From an uncultured Spongiibacteraceae bacterium (GTDB lineage: Bacteria; Pseudomonadota; Gammaproteobacteria; Pseudomonadales; Dasaniaceae), in assembly GCA_937969395.1 (NCBI GenBank), contig CALBVI010000013.1:1-11864 (forward strand): DNA of 11,864 nt, given 5' to 3'. The notes beneath the pieces are model-generated. The model searched no databases, was not told the origin of the DNA, and was given only the letters and a program-made list of their open reading frames with translations. Positions 1 through 7,845 of the stretch are shown here, one piece after another. The stretch's first letter is position 1, and every line of letters begins with the position of its first letter. The translations under genes were made by a program, and so were the position numbers.

Positions 1-24
1 TAAAAATAACGCAGCAATTGACTT

Positions 25-2169
25 ATGAGCAGGCCAAATCAATCATTAGATAATAACGCCAATGCACGAATCCTCCTTGCCGATGACGAACCGCGAATGC
101 TCGATAGCCTTCGTGTCTTATTAGAACTCTACGATTATCAAGTTGACACCGCCCTAGGTGGCCAAGCTGCGATCGACAAACTCTCCACAGAACAATTTGA
201 TCTCATTTTACTCGACCTTAAAATGCCCGACATCTCAGGCCATGATGTTATGCAATTTATGTCGAATAACAATCTCGAAACAATGACTATTGTTGTCAGC
301 GGCGAAACATCGCTTGATGACATTAGCAAGGCATTAAAGCACGGCGCCTATGATTATCTGAAAAAGCCTTATATACCCGAGGAACTAACATCAACGGTTA
401 GTAACGCAATTCGAAAAAAATTACTGGAAAATTCTAACCAGGCAATGCAGGAACGATTAAACCGCTCAGAAAAACTGCACCGTTTCATTGTCAACAATTC
501 ACCTGACGTCATCTTCATCCTCGACCATCAGGGCAACTTTAGTTTTCTCAATTCAAAAATAGAGTCATTGCTCAATTACCCTAAAGGCCAACTATTAGGA
601 AAGAATTTTTCGGCGATTGTCGATGCAAAAGACCAAGAGAAATCACAGTTTTTTTTCGAACAAGCAAGCACCCCTCACTCGGGTATCCAATCAATTGAGT
701 TGGAAATAGCACCCTTCTCTCCCGGCCAAAACAGCCGCCATTTTGAAGTGTCGCTATGGCCCATCGATGAAGTCAATGACAAAGGGACGCTAAACACCAG
801 TCAACGTTATAGAATTTATGGCACAGCCCGTGATATTTCTGAAAAAATGGAGGCCGAAGCGTTTATCAACTTTCAGGCTTATCACGACTTACTAACAAGA
901 TTACCCAACCGCTCTTTGTTTAAAGATCGGCTTAGTGTTGCCATTACCCAATCACAGCGAAACAACACTAAGCTGGCAGTCATGTTTATTGATCTAGATC
1001 GCTTCAAAATCATTAATGACTCCTTAGGACATACCGCTGGCGACAGACTATTGCAGGCTGTCAGTTTACGCTTACAAGGCTGTATTCGAAAAGGAGATAC
1101 CTTATCTCGCTTTGGTGGCGATGAATTTACATTGCTATTGCCCGATGTCAAAAATTCAAAAGCGGCAACCCAAATCGCAGACAAAATACTTAGCGACATT
1201 AAAAAGCCCTTTCAGCTCGGCAAACACGAAGTTTATATCGGCGCCAGTATCGGTATAGCGATTTACCCGAACTGTGGCGACAGCATGGATGAATTAATCA
1301 AAAATGCAGATATCGCCATGTATCGCGTTAAGAAGACAGGTAAAGACGGCCACCAATTATTTACCAATGAAATGCGCAGCGCATCGACAGAACAACTCAT
1401 GCTAGAACAAGATATGCGCAAGGCTATCGATCAAGATCAATTTGAAATTTGTTACCAACCTCAGGTCAATATTAAAACTGAAAAACTCTATGGTGTAGAA
1501 GCGCTAATACGATGGAACCATCCCAAATTAGGTCGACTTTCCCCGGCCGAATTTATCCCTATTGCAGAAGAAAGCCATCTTATTGTTGAACTCGACAAGC
1601 ACACACTACAAAAAGCCTGCCAAGAGATTCGTCACTATCATAAAACAGGCTTTCCCGACTTGAGGCTTGGCATGAATCTATCGCCACTGATGATAGAAAG
1701 AGACAGCTTTGTTAACGACATTATTGATACGCTTAATCAGCAAGATTTCCCGCCGCATTTGTTAGAGTTAGAAATCACTGAAAATGTATTAATGAGTGAC
1801 CGACCAGACATCATTAACAAATTAAAAACCTTAAATGAACAAGGTATCAATATCGCGATTGACGATTTTGGCACCGGCTATTCATCACTGAGTTACCTTC
1901 AACACCTTCCGGTTAACACGCTTAAAATTGACCGCAGTTTTATTCGTGATATTAAAAATACAGAAGATGAGGCCTGTATTGTTAACGCCATTATCTCAAT
2001 GGCAAAGGGATTAAAGATATCTATCGTCGCGGAAGGTGTGGAAAACCAAGAACAGCTCAACTACTTAAAGGCACTAGACTGCACGATCATACAGGGCTTC
2101 TTATTCGGCCAAGCAACGCAGCTAGTCAATGTTGCAGAACGCTATTCAAAAGAACCGATAAAAATTTAG
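25..2169 (+). CDS. Response regulator with PAS, GGDEF and EAL domains (bifunctional c-di-GMP enzyme)
   Basis: A cytoplasmic 714-residue protein predicted to make and/or degrade c-di-GMP under phosphorelay control. The receiver (about 14-130) has acidic residues D20/D21, phosphoacceptor D64, S92 and the K114-P115 pair. A PAS domain spans about 150-272. The GGDEF domain (about 285-445) has an intact GGDEF at 364-368 and an RKGD inhibitory I-site at 355-358, five residues upstream as in feedback-inhibited cyclases. The EAL domain (about 455-700) keeps E492-A-L, N551, E583, D613-D614, K634, E670 and Q690, the metal- and substrate-binding set of active phosphodiesterases. No membrane segment is visible. 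The start at ATG 25 is supported by an in-frame TGA at 19-21; there is no strong Shine-Dalgarno. Both activities look possible; which dominates cannot be read from sequence. The partner kinase is not in the window. The lipoprotein gene follows 105 bases later on the same strand. Confidence 0.95.
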   Translation: MSRPNQSLDNNANARILLADDEPRMLDSLRVLLELYDYQVDTALGGQAAIDKLSTEQFDLILLDLKMPDISGHDVMQFMSNNNLETMTIVVSGETSLDDISKALKHGAYDYLKKPYIPEELTSTVSNAIRKKLLENSNQAMQERLNRSEKLHRFIVNNSPDVIFILDHQGNFSFLNSKIESLLNYPKGQLLGKNFSAIVDAKDQEKSQFFFEQASTPHSGIQSIELEIAPFSPGQNSRHFEVSLWPIDEVNDKGTLNTSQRYRIYGTARDISEKMEAEAFINFQAYHDLLTRLPNRSLFKDRLSVAITQSQRNNTKLAVMFIDLDRFKIINDSLGHTAGDRLLQAVSLRLQGCIRKGDTLSRFGGDEFTLLLPDVKNSKAATQIADKILSDIKKPFQLGKHEVYIGASIGIAIYPNCGDSMDELIKNADIAMYRVKKTGKDGHQLFTNEMRSASTEQLMLEQDMRKAIDQDQFEICYQPQVNIKTEKLYGVEALIRWNHPKLGRLSPAEFIPIAEESHLIVELDKHTLQKACQEIRHYHKTGFPDLRLGMNLSPLMIERDSFVNDIIDTLNQQDFPPHLLELEITENVLMSDRPDIINKLKTLNEQGINIAIDDFGTGYSSLSYLQHLPVNTLKIDRSFIRDIKNTEDEACIVNAIISMAKGLKISIVAEGVENQEQLNYLKALDCTIIQGFLFGQATQLVNVAERYSKEPIKI

Positions 2170-2274
2170 TGAACTAAAACCATAAAACAAACATTTTTAA
2201 TAACAAAACATTAATAGCAAGCTCACAACAACAGCATTACAATGACGACAAATACCAAGATAGAGAACGTTATT

Positions 2275-2958
2275 ATGAAGACTCAAACGACTATCAAAAC
2301 AGCAAGCAAAACGCTCGTTTATCTATCCCTAATGATACCGCTCATAGCCTGCAACAATGCCGCACTACGAACGCCTGGAGAAACTAACGAACTAGGGCTC
2401 ACGACGTATCCTGCTAGTAATTTCGATGAGCTCGCGATTCAAAACGGTATTAACTTTTCGCAGTATAAAAAAATAAAATTCGAACCTATCAGCGTCAGCT
2501 ACGATGACAGACGCCGTCAATATAGCTCCCGTTTAACCGATAAGGATTTTCAATTTGACGAGAATGAGCAAGCTGCTTTCAACAAGCAATTTGTGAAAGC
2601 TATTAGCAAACGCTGGAATAAAGAATTTAATTGGGAATTAACCGAAGAGATTGGTGATGACGTCATCTTAGTTAAAGGCACTGTTTCCGACTTATACCTT
2701 TACGCTAGCATCAAGCATAACTTGCCCTACTCATCCACAAGTTACACCAATAAAACAAGCCGAATGATCATCGACCTCGATCTATACGACAGCAAAAGTG
2801 GAAAATTATTATTAACCAGTAAAGATGAAAAGATCACCGGTGAAAGTAATGACAGCACGAGACCATTGCAAGAAGTCAATAGTGTGACTTACTGGCGCGA
2901 TGCCTACAATACGTTTCAGCGGCTGGCATCACAACTTAGCTATCACATGAAAACATAG
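2275..2958 (+). CDS. Predicted lipoprotein, DUF3313-like
   Basis: A 227-residue predicted envelope lipoprotein of unknown function. From the chosen ATG at 2275 there is a basic N-terminus (K2, K8, K12), a hydrophobic stretch (about 13-24) and a lipobox LIAC with the acylated cysteine at 26, followed by N-N rather than Asp at +2, which suggests outer-membrane sorting. An upstream ATG at 2242 would add 11 polar residues before the signal and has no ribosome site, whereas 2275 has GAG at 2263-2265 with 9-base spacing. The mature region has a Ser-Gln-Tyr-Lys-Lys then Glu-Pro-Ile pattern, a central beta-rich VKGTVSDLY segment, an IDLDLYDSKSGKLLL strand pair and a C-terminal aromatic/Arg helix. This order resembles DUF3313 lipoproteins (from memory, not a search). 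Transcription could be from its own promoter or by readthrough from the RR-GGDEF-EAL gene; no clear terminator separates them. Confidence 0.85.
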   Translation: MKTQTTIKTASKTLVYLSLMIPLIACNNAALRTPGETNELGLTTYPASNFDELAIQNGINFSQYKKIKFEPISVSYDDRRRQYSSRLTDKDFQFDENEQAAFNKQFVKAISKRWNKEFNWELTEEIGDDVILVKGTVSDLYLYASIKHNLPYSSTSYTNKTSRMIIDLDLYDSKSGKLLLTSKDEKITGESNDSTRPLQEVNSVTYWRDAYNTFQRLASQLSYHMKT

Positions 2959-2974
2959 ATTTATTCAAATCTAC

Positions 2975-3052
2975 ATTAAAGCTATCTTTTCAACTGTATT
3001 GAAGCAATCGGCTTGTATTGAATCAATCTGCTAGTGAAAAGATGGCTATAAT
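2975..3052. repeat. Inverted repeat enclosing a tandem 19-bp duplication, between convergent genes
   Basis: Arms 2975-2992 and 3035-3052 are an 18-bp inverted repeat with one mismatch and one G-U-capable position. The 42-base interior is almost filled by two adjacent 19-bp copies (2995-3013 and 3014-3032) differing at two bases. Each copy carries an ATTGA/TCAAT-type mini-dyad. It lies between the convergent stops at 2958 and 3069, so it may form a bidirectional terminator or RNA hairpin, although no T-tract follows either arm. It could instead be a small intergenic repeat element. A separate 7-bp hairpin (2956-2962 with 2967-2973) overlaps the lipoprotein stop codon. Confidence 0.7.
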
Positions 3053-3068
3053 TGGAGAAACCCCCTAC

Positions 3069-4520
3069 TTAATCCTTCAGTTTTTTCTGGTTTTCTCCAA
3101 ACCTTAGTGCAGTCACGTTGACTGAATTCATATCAGAATAATTGTTATCTGATGGCTCTTGTATAGCCAACGAATCCGTCAGCTCAGTAACTTCCTGTTG
3201 CTGATCGTATTTTTTTCGCCAATGATTTTCGGCCGCTAGAGGGATAAAAATAATCAAATCATATAAATGAATTGCCATTTTACCTAATTGCAAAACACTA
3301 CTGCCTAACAAGCGTAACAGTAATGAACCCGCATGCAATAAAACCTGCACTCCGCCCCCTAATACTGGCCTAATCACATTTAATAAATACTCTAGAGGAA
3401 TCATTACTAAAGCCAGCGCCATAGGTATTAATACGCTCACACTGAGCAGTACAGCTTGAGAAAAAGTATTAGCCGCTAAGCCTAGCGCTTCCGGAACAGC
3501 TAACACTGCAGCAATTTCAACTGCCATTAAAACCACAAGCATTAAACCGCTTAAACCGATCAATATCTGTCTACCACGACTACCTGCAGCAACCATTAAA
3601 GGAAAATAATGAGTCACACGCAGGCTATCTAATAACACTGTCGCTGCGACTACCGTTAACGCAAGGTGCAGGCTTGTAATCCAACTTGCCAGAGGTAGAC
3701 CACCAAGTTGCCCTTGATCTAAAATTTGCATCAATGGTTGCTGCAATAATTGCCAGTTTACCCACCCCGCTACCACACCAACAATAACAAAGCATAAAGC
3801 AGCTACGCCTCGCACCAACATTGACGCCAAAACACCTTGACCAGAATTCGAGGTAAGATTTTCAAACTGTTCCATATGCTGATCAGCTTGAAGCAAATTT
3901 CGTCGTAAAATAGCGATATTGCCATCAATTTGTAGTAGTTTTTTCTCCAACTTACGCCACCTAGGCTGTAAGTTACTAAGAATTTTATGTCGAGAAGAAA
4001 CCGTCCAACGGTGTTCACGCAGCAAATCTTTATGATGCTGCTTCACCGTTTGGTGCATATTTTCTAATATTTTACTTACCGCAGAACTATTACGCTGATC
4101 TTCTTTTAATGTCGCCACAGCTTCAACAGCCGCCAGCCACTCCATCGGAACCTCTGGCACTGCCGCACTGGCCTGATAGTCCTTATCAAGCTCAGCTAAG
4201 TGTTGATTAATATTAGCCGACAGCAGCTGATAATTATTTAAATCGCGCTCGACTAGCTGCTCAATACGCATAAAGCGGCGCTCAAGTTGGCGCTCCTTTA
4301 ATGACTCAGCTAACGCTTTGATAATTTGATAGTTTTTTTCTTTTACTCGCTGTTCAGAACGCAAACATGCTCTTGCGCTCAATCGTAAAAGGCTATGTAA
4401 AGCTCTGACAGAGCGATATATGAGCTTATGACTATGAGAGCGACAAACATACATAAGTAATAGCAGTAACAGAGCTGCCGCTATTGATATAAGCAAAGGG
4501 GATTGCAACGATGCCATCAT
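3069..4520 (-). CDS. Unrecognised multi-pass membrane protein with a long helical soluble region
   Basis: I do not recognise this 483-residue protein. It has an N-terminal membrane segment (about 8-25) and a long charged, Leu/Gln-rich region (about 50-220) with probable coiled-coil helices. Four further hydrophobic segments follow (about 236-256, 276-297, 316-343, 352-382), then an amphipathic region (about 390-430) and a polar, acidic tail from about 431. No catalytic motif, nucleotide-binding loop or known transporter signature is visible. The start is the first of two adjacent ATGs (4520), with AAGG at 4533-4530 spaced 9 bases. It lies downstream of fleR on the same strand but across a 388-base gap, so it probably has its own promoter. 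It occupies the place where fliE begins in Pseudomonas and Vibrio, but has no resemblance to FliE, FliF or other flagellar structural proteins. Scaffold or sensor roles are possible guesses only. Confidence 0.85.
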   Translation of the reverse strand: MMASLQSPLLISIAAALLLLLLMYVCRSHSHKLIYRSVRALHSLLRLSARACLRSEQRVKEKNYQIIKALAESLKERQLERRFMRIEQLVERDLNNYQLLSANINQHLAELDKDYQASAAVPEVPMEWLAAVEAVATLKEDQRNSSAVSKILENMHQTVKQHHKDLLREHRWTVSSRHKILSNLQPRWRKLEKKLLQIDGNIAILRRNLLQADQHMEQFENLTSNSGQGVLASMLVRGVAALCFVIVGVVAGWVNWQLLQQPLMQILDQGQLGGLPLASWITSLHLALTVVAATVLLDSLRVTHYFPLMVAAGSRGRQILIGLSGLMLVVLMAVEIAAVLAVPEALGLAANTFSQAVLLSVSVLIPMALALVMIPLEYLLNVIRPVLGGGVQVLLHAGSLLLRLLGSSVLQLGKMAIHLYDLIIFIPLAAENHWRKKYDQQQEVTELTDSLAIQEPSDNNYSDMNSVNVTALRFGENQKKLKD

Positions 4521-4544
4521 AGTCTTTCGCCTTAAAAAGAGACC

Positions 4545-4561
4545 ATCGAATCCAATTCGAT
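4545..4561 (-). repeat. Short perfect dyad in the leader of the membrane protein gene
   Basis: ATCGAA and TTCGAT (6-bp arms) are separated by five bases, ending 24 bases upstream of the ATG at 4520 and 11 bases before its ribosome site. It could be an operator half-site pair or an RNA hairpin near the ribosome site. No matching regulator is recognised. Confidence 0.35.
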
Positions 4562-4704
4562 CATTATTTTATTTATGTGGAAACGCTAGCTTACAAGTAT
4601 TTGTATCAATTAAGTACTATATAACCTAAATACCAAGCGATTTACCTAGCTCGCACACAACATTCGCCTGCCTTTTTAACATGCCGAGCATGGCTAGCCA
4701 AGAA

Positions 4705-4732
4705 AATAGACAGTCAAGATTCACAAAGTCAA
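4705..4732 (-). promoter_or_regulatory. Candidate sigma-70 promoter for the membrane protein gene
   Basis: On the minus strand, TTGACT (4732-4727, 5/6 to the -35 consensus) is followed after 16 bases by TCTATT (4710-4705, 4/6 to the -10 consensus). Transcription would begin near 4698, leaving a leader of about 178 bases. AT-rich DNA gives such matches by chance, so this is tentative. Confidence 0.25.
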
Positions 4733-4896
4733 TCAGAAAAACTAAAAAGTCATTTAAGATCAAATAGTTAAAGAAATAATCCGTTAATTACTCAGTATTG
4801 GCTGAGCCAACGAAAAGAAGACGCAGCAGGGAAAGCGCTCACAAAAACCCTAACCACGTTAAGAAGAACTAATTAATTTTAGTAACAAAAGGCAAT

Positions 4897-4917
4897 AGCG
4901 ATTAAAAATTAAGCGCT
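4897..4917 (-). terminator. Hairpin over the fleR stop codon, possible weak terminator
   Basis: Nine-base arms (4897-4905 and 4909-4917) pair with one mismatch around a three-base loop; the right arm includes the fleR TAA stop. On the fleR transcript it is followed by ATTGCCTTTTG, a poor U-tract, so intrinsic termination is uncertain. It may instead protect the 3' end of the mRNA. Confidence 0.35.
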
Positions 4918-6315
4918 GCGTAATTCAGTATCGATATTAATACCCACATCCCGCATACGGGCTAATTTATAACGTAAAGTTCGTGGGCTAATACCTAATT
5001 TTTCAGCCGTATTTTTTCTCGAGCCGCTTTCACTTTTTAATGTATCGACAATAATTTCAAATTCCCGTCGCTGTAAGTCATCACCGAGTACACCTGCCGC
5101 TTCGTCGTTAGATACGGCCACTGGCTCGCTATGTGTCACTAAGGAGCCATCGTTAATAACAGGCTGGCCAAAAGGATTCAAACGCAAATGAAAGTCAGCA
5201 ATGGATGTCCCTGGCTGCATTATCAACGCTCGCTGCATAACATTATCTAGTTCGCGCACATTCCCCGGCCAATCATGCTGCATCAATGCATGCTGAGCAG
5301 TTTCATCTAAAGTAACGGGAACTCTGCCCATTTTTTTTGTATGCATAGCTAATAATTGCTTCGCCAACGGAACAATATCTTGCTTGCGCTCTCGTAGTGG
5401 TTGCCACTGTAGAGGGAAAACACTAAGCCGATAAAACAAATCCTCACGAAACTTGCCATCTCGAACTTCATCAGCCAACTGTCTATTCGTTGTCGCCAAT
5501 ATTCTCACATCTAAATCAATAACTTTTTTCCCACCAAGTCTTTCAACTTCCCGCTCTTGAATAACCCGCAATATTTTTGCCTGCAAACCAATATCCATTT
5601 CGGAAATCTCATCGAGCAGCAAGGTACCGCCATTAGCTTGTTCAAACTTACCTGACGCACTGCTATAAGCACCGGTAAAAGCCCCTTTCTCATGGCCAAA
5701 CAACATACCCTCTAACATGTTCTCAGGTATTGCTGCGCAATTAATGGCAACAAAAGGTTTTCTAGAGCGTGAAGAATGTTGATGTATATAACGCGCTAAA
5801 ACTTCTTTGCCCGTACCCGATTCGCCACAAATCAAAACTGTAGAATCAGTTTCTGCAACCCGTCTTGCTAACTGCAATAACTGTTGACTAGACGGCTCAA
5901 CAGCAACGGGATCATCACTCTTATCTTGGTTTTCGCCACCGACATGTCGACTCACGGTCTCTATTAATAGTTGCGGTTTAAAAGGCTTAACCAAATAATC
6001 GACAGCGCCGCTGCGTATCGCATCCACCGATGCGCTAATGCTACCGTAGGCGGTGACCAGCAATACCGGCAATTGTGGATAGAGACGGCGGATCTCTTTT
6101 AACATTTCTAAACCATCCATTGCTCCCATATTAATATCAGAAACAACCATATCTAATGCGTTAGTCGGCATTAGTTTTAATGCCTGCTCCGCACAATCAG
6201 CCTGTAAGACAGTACAACCTGCAATTTCTAAGGTGTCGACTAGCGCTTCACGCAAATCCTTATCATCTTCAACCACTAAAATTTTTGCAGATAATTTTAT
6301 TGATGCAGAACTCAT
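4909..6315 (-). CDS. fleR: Sigma-54-dependent flagellar response regulator FleR (FlrC)
   Basis: An NtrC-type response regulator (468 residues from ATG 6315) which in Pseudomonas and Vibrio is phosphorylated by FleS/FlrB and activates intermediate flagellar genes (basal body, hook). The receiver (about 10-127) has E17/D18/D19, phosphoacceptor D60, T88 and K110. The AAA+ core (about 143-380) shows Walker A GESGTGKE (164-171), the sigma-54-contacting GAFTGA loop (211-216), Walker B LLLDE and PGNVREL. A Fis-type helix-turn-helix lies at about 417-453 (ISPRTLRYKL). Length matches the family (about 470). The ATG overlaps the fleS stop by one base (TGATG), and AAGGAG at 6330-6325 is spaced 9 bases. 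A TTG at 6318, with 6-base spacing, is an alternative start that would add one Met. All catalytic motifs look intact. The usual downstream target operon (fliEFGHIJ) is not adjacent here. Confidence 0.96.
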   Translation of the reverse strand: MSSASIKLSAKILVVEDDKDLREALVDTLEIAGCTVLQADCAEQALKLMPTNALDMVVSDINMGAMDGLEMLKEIRRLYPQLPVLLVTAYGSISASVDAIRSGAVDYLVKPFKPQLLIETVSRHVGGENQDKSDDPVAVEPSSQQLLQLARRVAETDSTVLICGESGTGKEVLARYIHQHSSRSRKPFVAINCAAIPENMLEGMLFGHEKGAFTGAYSSASGKFEQANGGTLLLDEISEMDIGLQAKILRVIQEREVERLGGKKVIDLDVRILATTNRQLADEVRDGKFREDLFYRLSVFPLQWQPLRERKQDIVPLAKQLLAMHTKKMGRVPVTLDETAQHALMQHDWPGNVRELDNVMQRALIMQPGTSIADFHLRLNPFGQPVINDGSLVTHSEPVAVSNDEAAGVLGDDLQRREFEIIVDTLKSESGSRKNTAEKLGISPRTLRYKLARMRDVGINIDTELRSA

Positions 6316-6330
6316 CAAGAGACACTCCTT
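6315..6330 (-). promoter_or_regulatory. Ribosome site and stop/start overlap coupling fleS to fleR
   Basis: AAGGAG (6330-6325) lies inside the end of fleS and serves fleR. The fleS TGA (6317-6315) shares its A with the fleR ATG (6315-6313), or overlaps a TTG at 6318. This arrangement suggests coupled translation, keeping kinase and regulator in proportion. Confidence 0.8.
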
Positions 6331-7655
6331 AAATTAGACGCACTACCGTCATTATCAACAACACTATCCATAACTGTATTCATTACCGGCAAAAGTAAAA
6401 TAGCACGAGTCCCAACACCTACTTGAGACTGTATTTGAAATTCACCATGATGCGCCTGTACTACCGCCCGAACAACAGAAAGCCCCAATCCGGTACCTTG
6501 TGACTTCGTGGTAAAAAAAGGATCTTGTAAATTTTTCATCACCTGCGGACTAATACCAGGGCCATTATCACTCACCACCAGCTCTATATTTTGATCATTA
6601 ACGCAAGAAACACGAATGCTTAACTCAATATTTTTACCAACCGATTGAATCGCATTGTTTGCCAAATTCATCATGGCACCAACCATACTTTCACGGTTGC
6701 AATGCAACATCATCTCAGGGCATTCAACAATGATTTGATAACTGGACTGACTGCTATTAATCGGAGCCTCCAGCGCTACCTCAAATTCGCCAAGCAACTC
6801 ACTAACGCGAATAGAATCAGTTAACTTCACATCACCTTTTACAAAGATAAGCATGTCTTTAACTTGTTGATCGAGATGATTTAACCGAGACAATACTTTT
6901 TCAGAAAAGCGCTGCTGTTGATCTTGGGTTAAATCTGAATCACAAAGATGACCGGTATATAACATCGCAGCCGATAGCGGCGTTCTGATTTGGTGAGCTA
7001 GTGATGACATCATTCGGCCCATTTCTGACAATCGACGATGACGATCTAAACGCTTTTGCAACTCCCTGGTTTCAGTAAGGTCTGTTAATAAAATGAGTTG
7101 GCCTGGATCACTCCCCTGGAAAGAACGCGTCACCATATTTACCCGACGACCATCTTTTAAAGAAATTTCATGACCATCATCACGCTGAGGAGCAAATGAA
7201 CGTCGTATTACATCGCGCCATAGCTCCCCCTCTAAAGGCTCACCAAGAAACTCTAAAGCCGCAGGGTTACATTGCACGACAACGCCCTTGTTATCTAAAA
7301 CCACGACGCCTGCTGGCATCAGGTTAAGCAAACTTTCTAATCGCTGTGATACCCGCTCTTTTTCTTTTAATTCAGCTAGGCGCTGCTCTGCCAGCTCATG
7401 TAACTCCTGGTTGAGTGAACCTACTCGCCGCTCCATTTCATGATAAGTGTCAGCCAGCTGCGCAGAAACCGCATTAAACTGCTCAAAAGCGGAAGCCAAC
7501 ACTTGCTGGTTTTGCAAAGTACTCGTGCTATCAGGTAAATGGTTCATTGCCGACATGCTATTCGCCGCATGACTAACTAACGGCGTAATTGAGGAGCTAA
7601 GTTCAGCCGCCCTATTTTTAGGTAGAGGGTTTTCAGAATGTACTGTAGATGACAT
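6315..7655 (-). CDS. fleS: Flagellar sensor histidine kinase FleS (FlrB), soluble
   Basis: A cytoplasmic PAS-containing histidine kinase (446 residues), the partner of FleR. The first ~50 residues are Ser/Asn-rich and low-complexity; a coiled-coil helix follows (about 55-108). The PAS domain (about 106-198) precedes the dimerisation domain with phosphoacceptor H221 in the H-box LAHQIRTPL. The ATPase domain (about 310-425) shows an N-box around N330/N334, G1 DNGPG (363-367), F-box FFTTK (380-384) and G2 GTGLGL (387-392). No membrane segment is visible, as in FleS/FlrB, so the signal must be internal, perhaps flagellar assembly state. The ATG at 7655 has GGAG at 7664-7661, five bases away. It is cotranscribed with fleR from the sigma-54 promoter upstream and separated from fleQ by 317 bases. 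The N-terminal extension makes it somewhat longer than Pseudomonas FleS (about 400 residues, from memory). Confidence 0.95.
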   Translation of the reverse strand: MSSTVHSENPLPKNRAAELSSSITPLVSHAANSMSAMNHLPDSTSTLQNQQVLASAFEQFNAVSAQLADTYHEMERRVGSLNQELHELAEQRLAELKEKERVSQRLESLLNLMPAGVVVLDNKGVVVQCNPAALEFLGEPLEGELWRDVIRRSFAPQRDDGHEISLKDGRRVNMVTRSFQGSDPGQLILLTDLTETRELQKRLDRHRRLSEMGRMMSSLAHQIRTPLSAAMLYTGHLCDSDLTQDQQQRFSEKVLSRLNHLDQQVKDMLIFVKGDVKLTDSIRVSELLGEFEVALEAPINSSQSSYQIIVECPEMMLHCNRESMVGAMMNLANNAIQSVGKNIELSIRVSCVNDQNIELVVSDNGPGISPQVMKNLQDPFFTTKSQGTGLGLSVVRAVVQAHHGEFQIQSQVGVGTRAILLLPVMNTVMDSVVDNDGSASNLRSVS

Positions 7656-7733
7656 CTAAACTCCGACGATGACGCTACGATCCTGCTGTACACGTTTTGA
7701 TAACGCGGTACAAAAAAATAATAGCTAAGTATT

Positions 7734-7747
7734 GCCACCGAATTGAC
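7734..7747. promoter_or_regulatory. Possible FleQ/FlrA site downstream of the fleSR transcription start
   Basis: Read on the plus strand, these 14 bases match the Pseudomonas FleQ consensus (GTCAATAAATTGAC, from memory) at 10 of 14 positions, with a full AATTGAC half. The site would lie at about +15 to +28 of the predicted transcript. A second GTCA (7758-7755 on the minus strand) lies 11 bases away on the same face of the helix. Downstream binding has been described for Vibrio FlrA at flrBC. Only one half is strong. Confidence 0.35.
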
Positions 7748-7771
7748 ATTCAAGTGACCTATACTCAAACA

Positions 7772-7788
7772 TAGCAAGCACCATGCCG
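7772..7788 (-). promoter_or_regulatory. Sigma-54 (RpoN) promoter of fleSR
   Basis: The minus strand reads CGGCATG, four bases, TTGCTA, against the consensus TGGCAYG-N4-TTGCW: only the first T is missed. The essential GG is at 7787-7786 (-25/-24) and the GC at 7775-7774 (-13/-12), exactly 12 bases apart. Predicted start of transcription is near 7762, about 106 bases before the fleS ATG. This fits the known FleQ/FlrA- and RpoN-dependent class II expression of fleSR. Confidence 0.85.
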
Positions 7789-7845
7789 GATAATAAAAAT
7801 CTTTTAAAACAATGAGTTAGATATATAAGAGAAACAATCAGTCAA

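Larger units (their letters stand above)
4521..4908. other. 388-base gene-free gap between the membrane protein gene and fleR
   Basis: No convincing gene is seen on either strand. It holds the membrane-protein leader, with a small dyad at 4545-4561, a candidate sigma-70 promoter at 4705-4732 and a hairpin over the fleR stop at 4897-4917. I looked for a sigma-54 promoter (GG and GC at -24/-12 spacing), which would be expected if FleR drove the downstream gene, and found none. Confidence 0.6.

Noticed and set aside
9..22. AATTGAC half of a FleQ box just before the first gene's ATG
   Set aside because: Only one half matches and it lies within bases of the start codon; upstream DNA is outside the window, so it is not supportable.
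882..1199. 105-codon minus-strand frame inside the first RR-GGDEF-EAL gene
   Set aside because: It is antisense to the strongly conserved GGDEF domain and has no recognisable protein features; it is a shadow of the real gene.
2242..2274. Upstream ATG as start of the lipoprotein
   Set aside because: It would place 11 polar residues before the signal peptide and has no ribosome site; ATG 2275 gives a standard lipoprotein signal.
4681..4767. 28-codon plus-strand frame (MPSMASQENR..., basic tail) in the gap after fleR
   Set aside because: It has no ribosome site or homology I can name, its ATG overlaps a GGCTAGCC palindrome, and short basic frames are common by chance in A-rich DNA.
4660..4820. 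GGCTAGCC and GGCTGAGCC sequences resembling a sigma-54 -24 element
   Set aside because: On either strand the required GC does not fall 12 bases from the GG, so the promoter spacing fails.
7577..7777. 66-codon minus-strand frame spanning the fleSR promoter and fleS start
   Set aside because: It covers the sigma-54 promoter and runs out of frame into fleS; composition is not protein-like.
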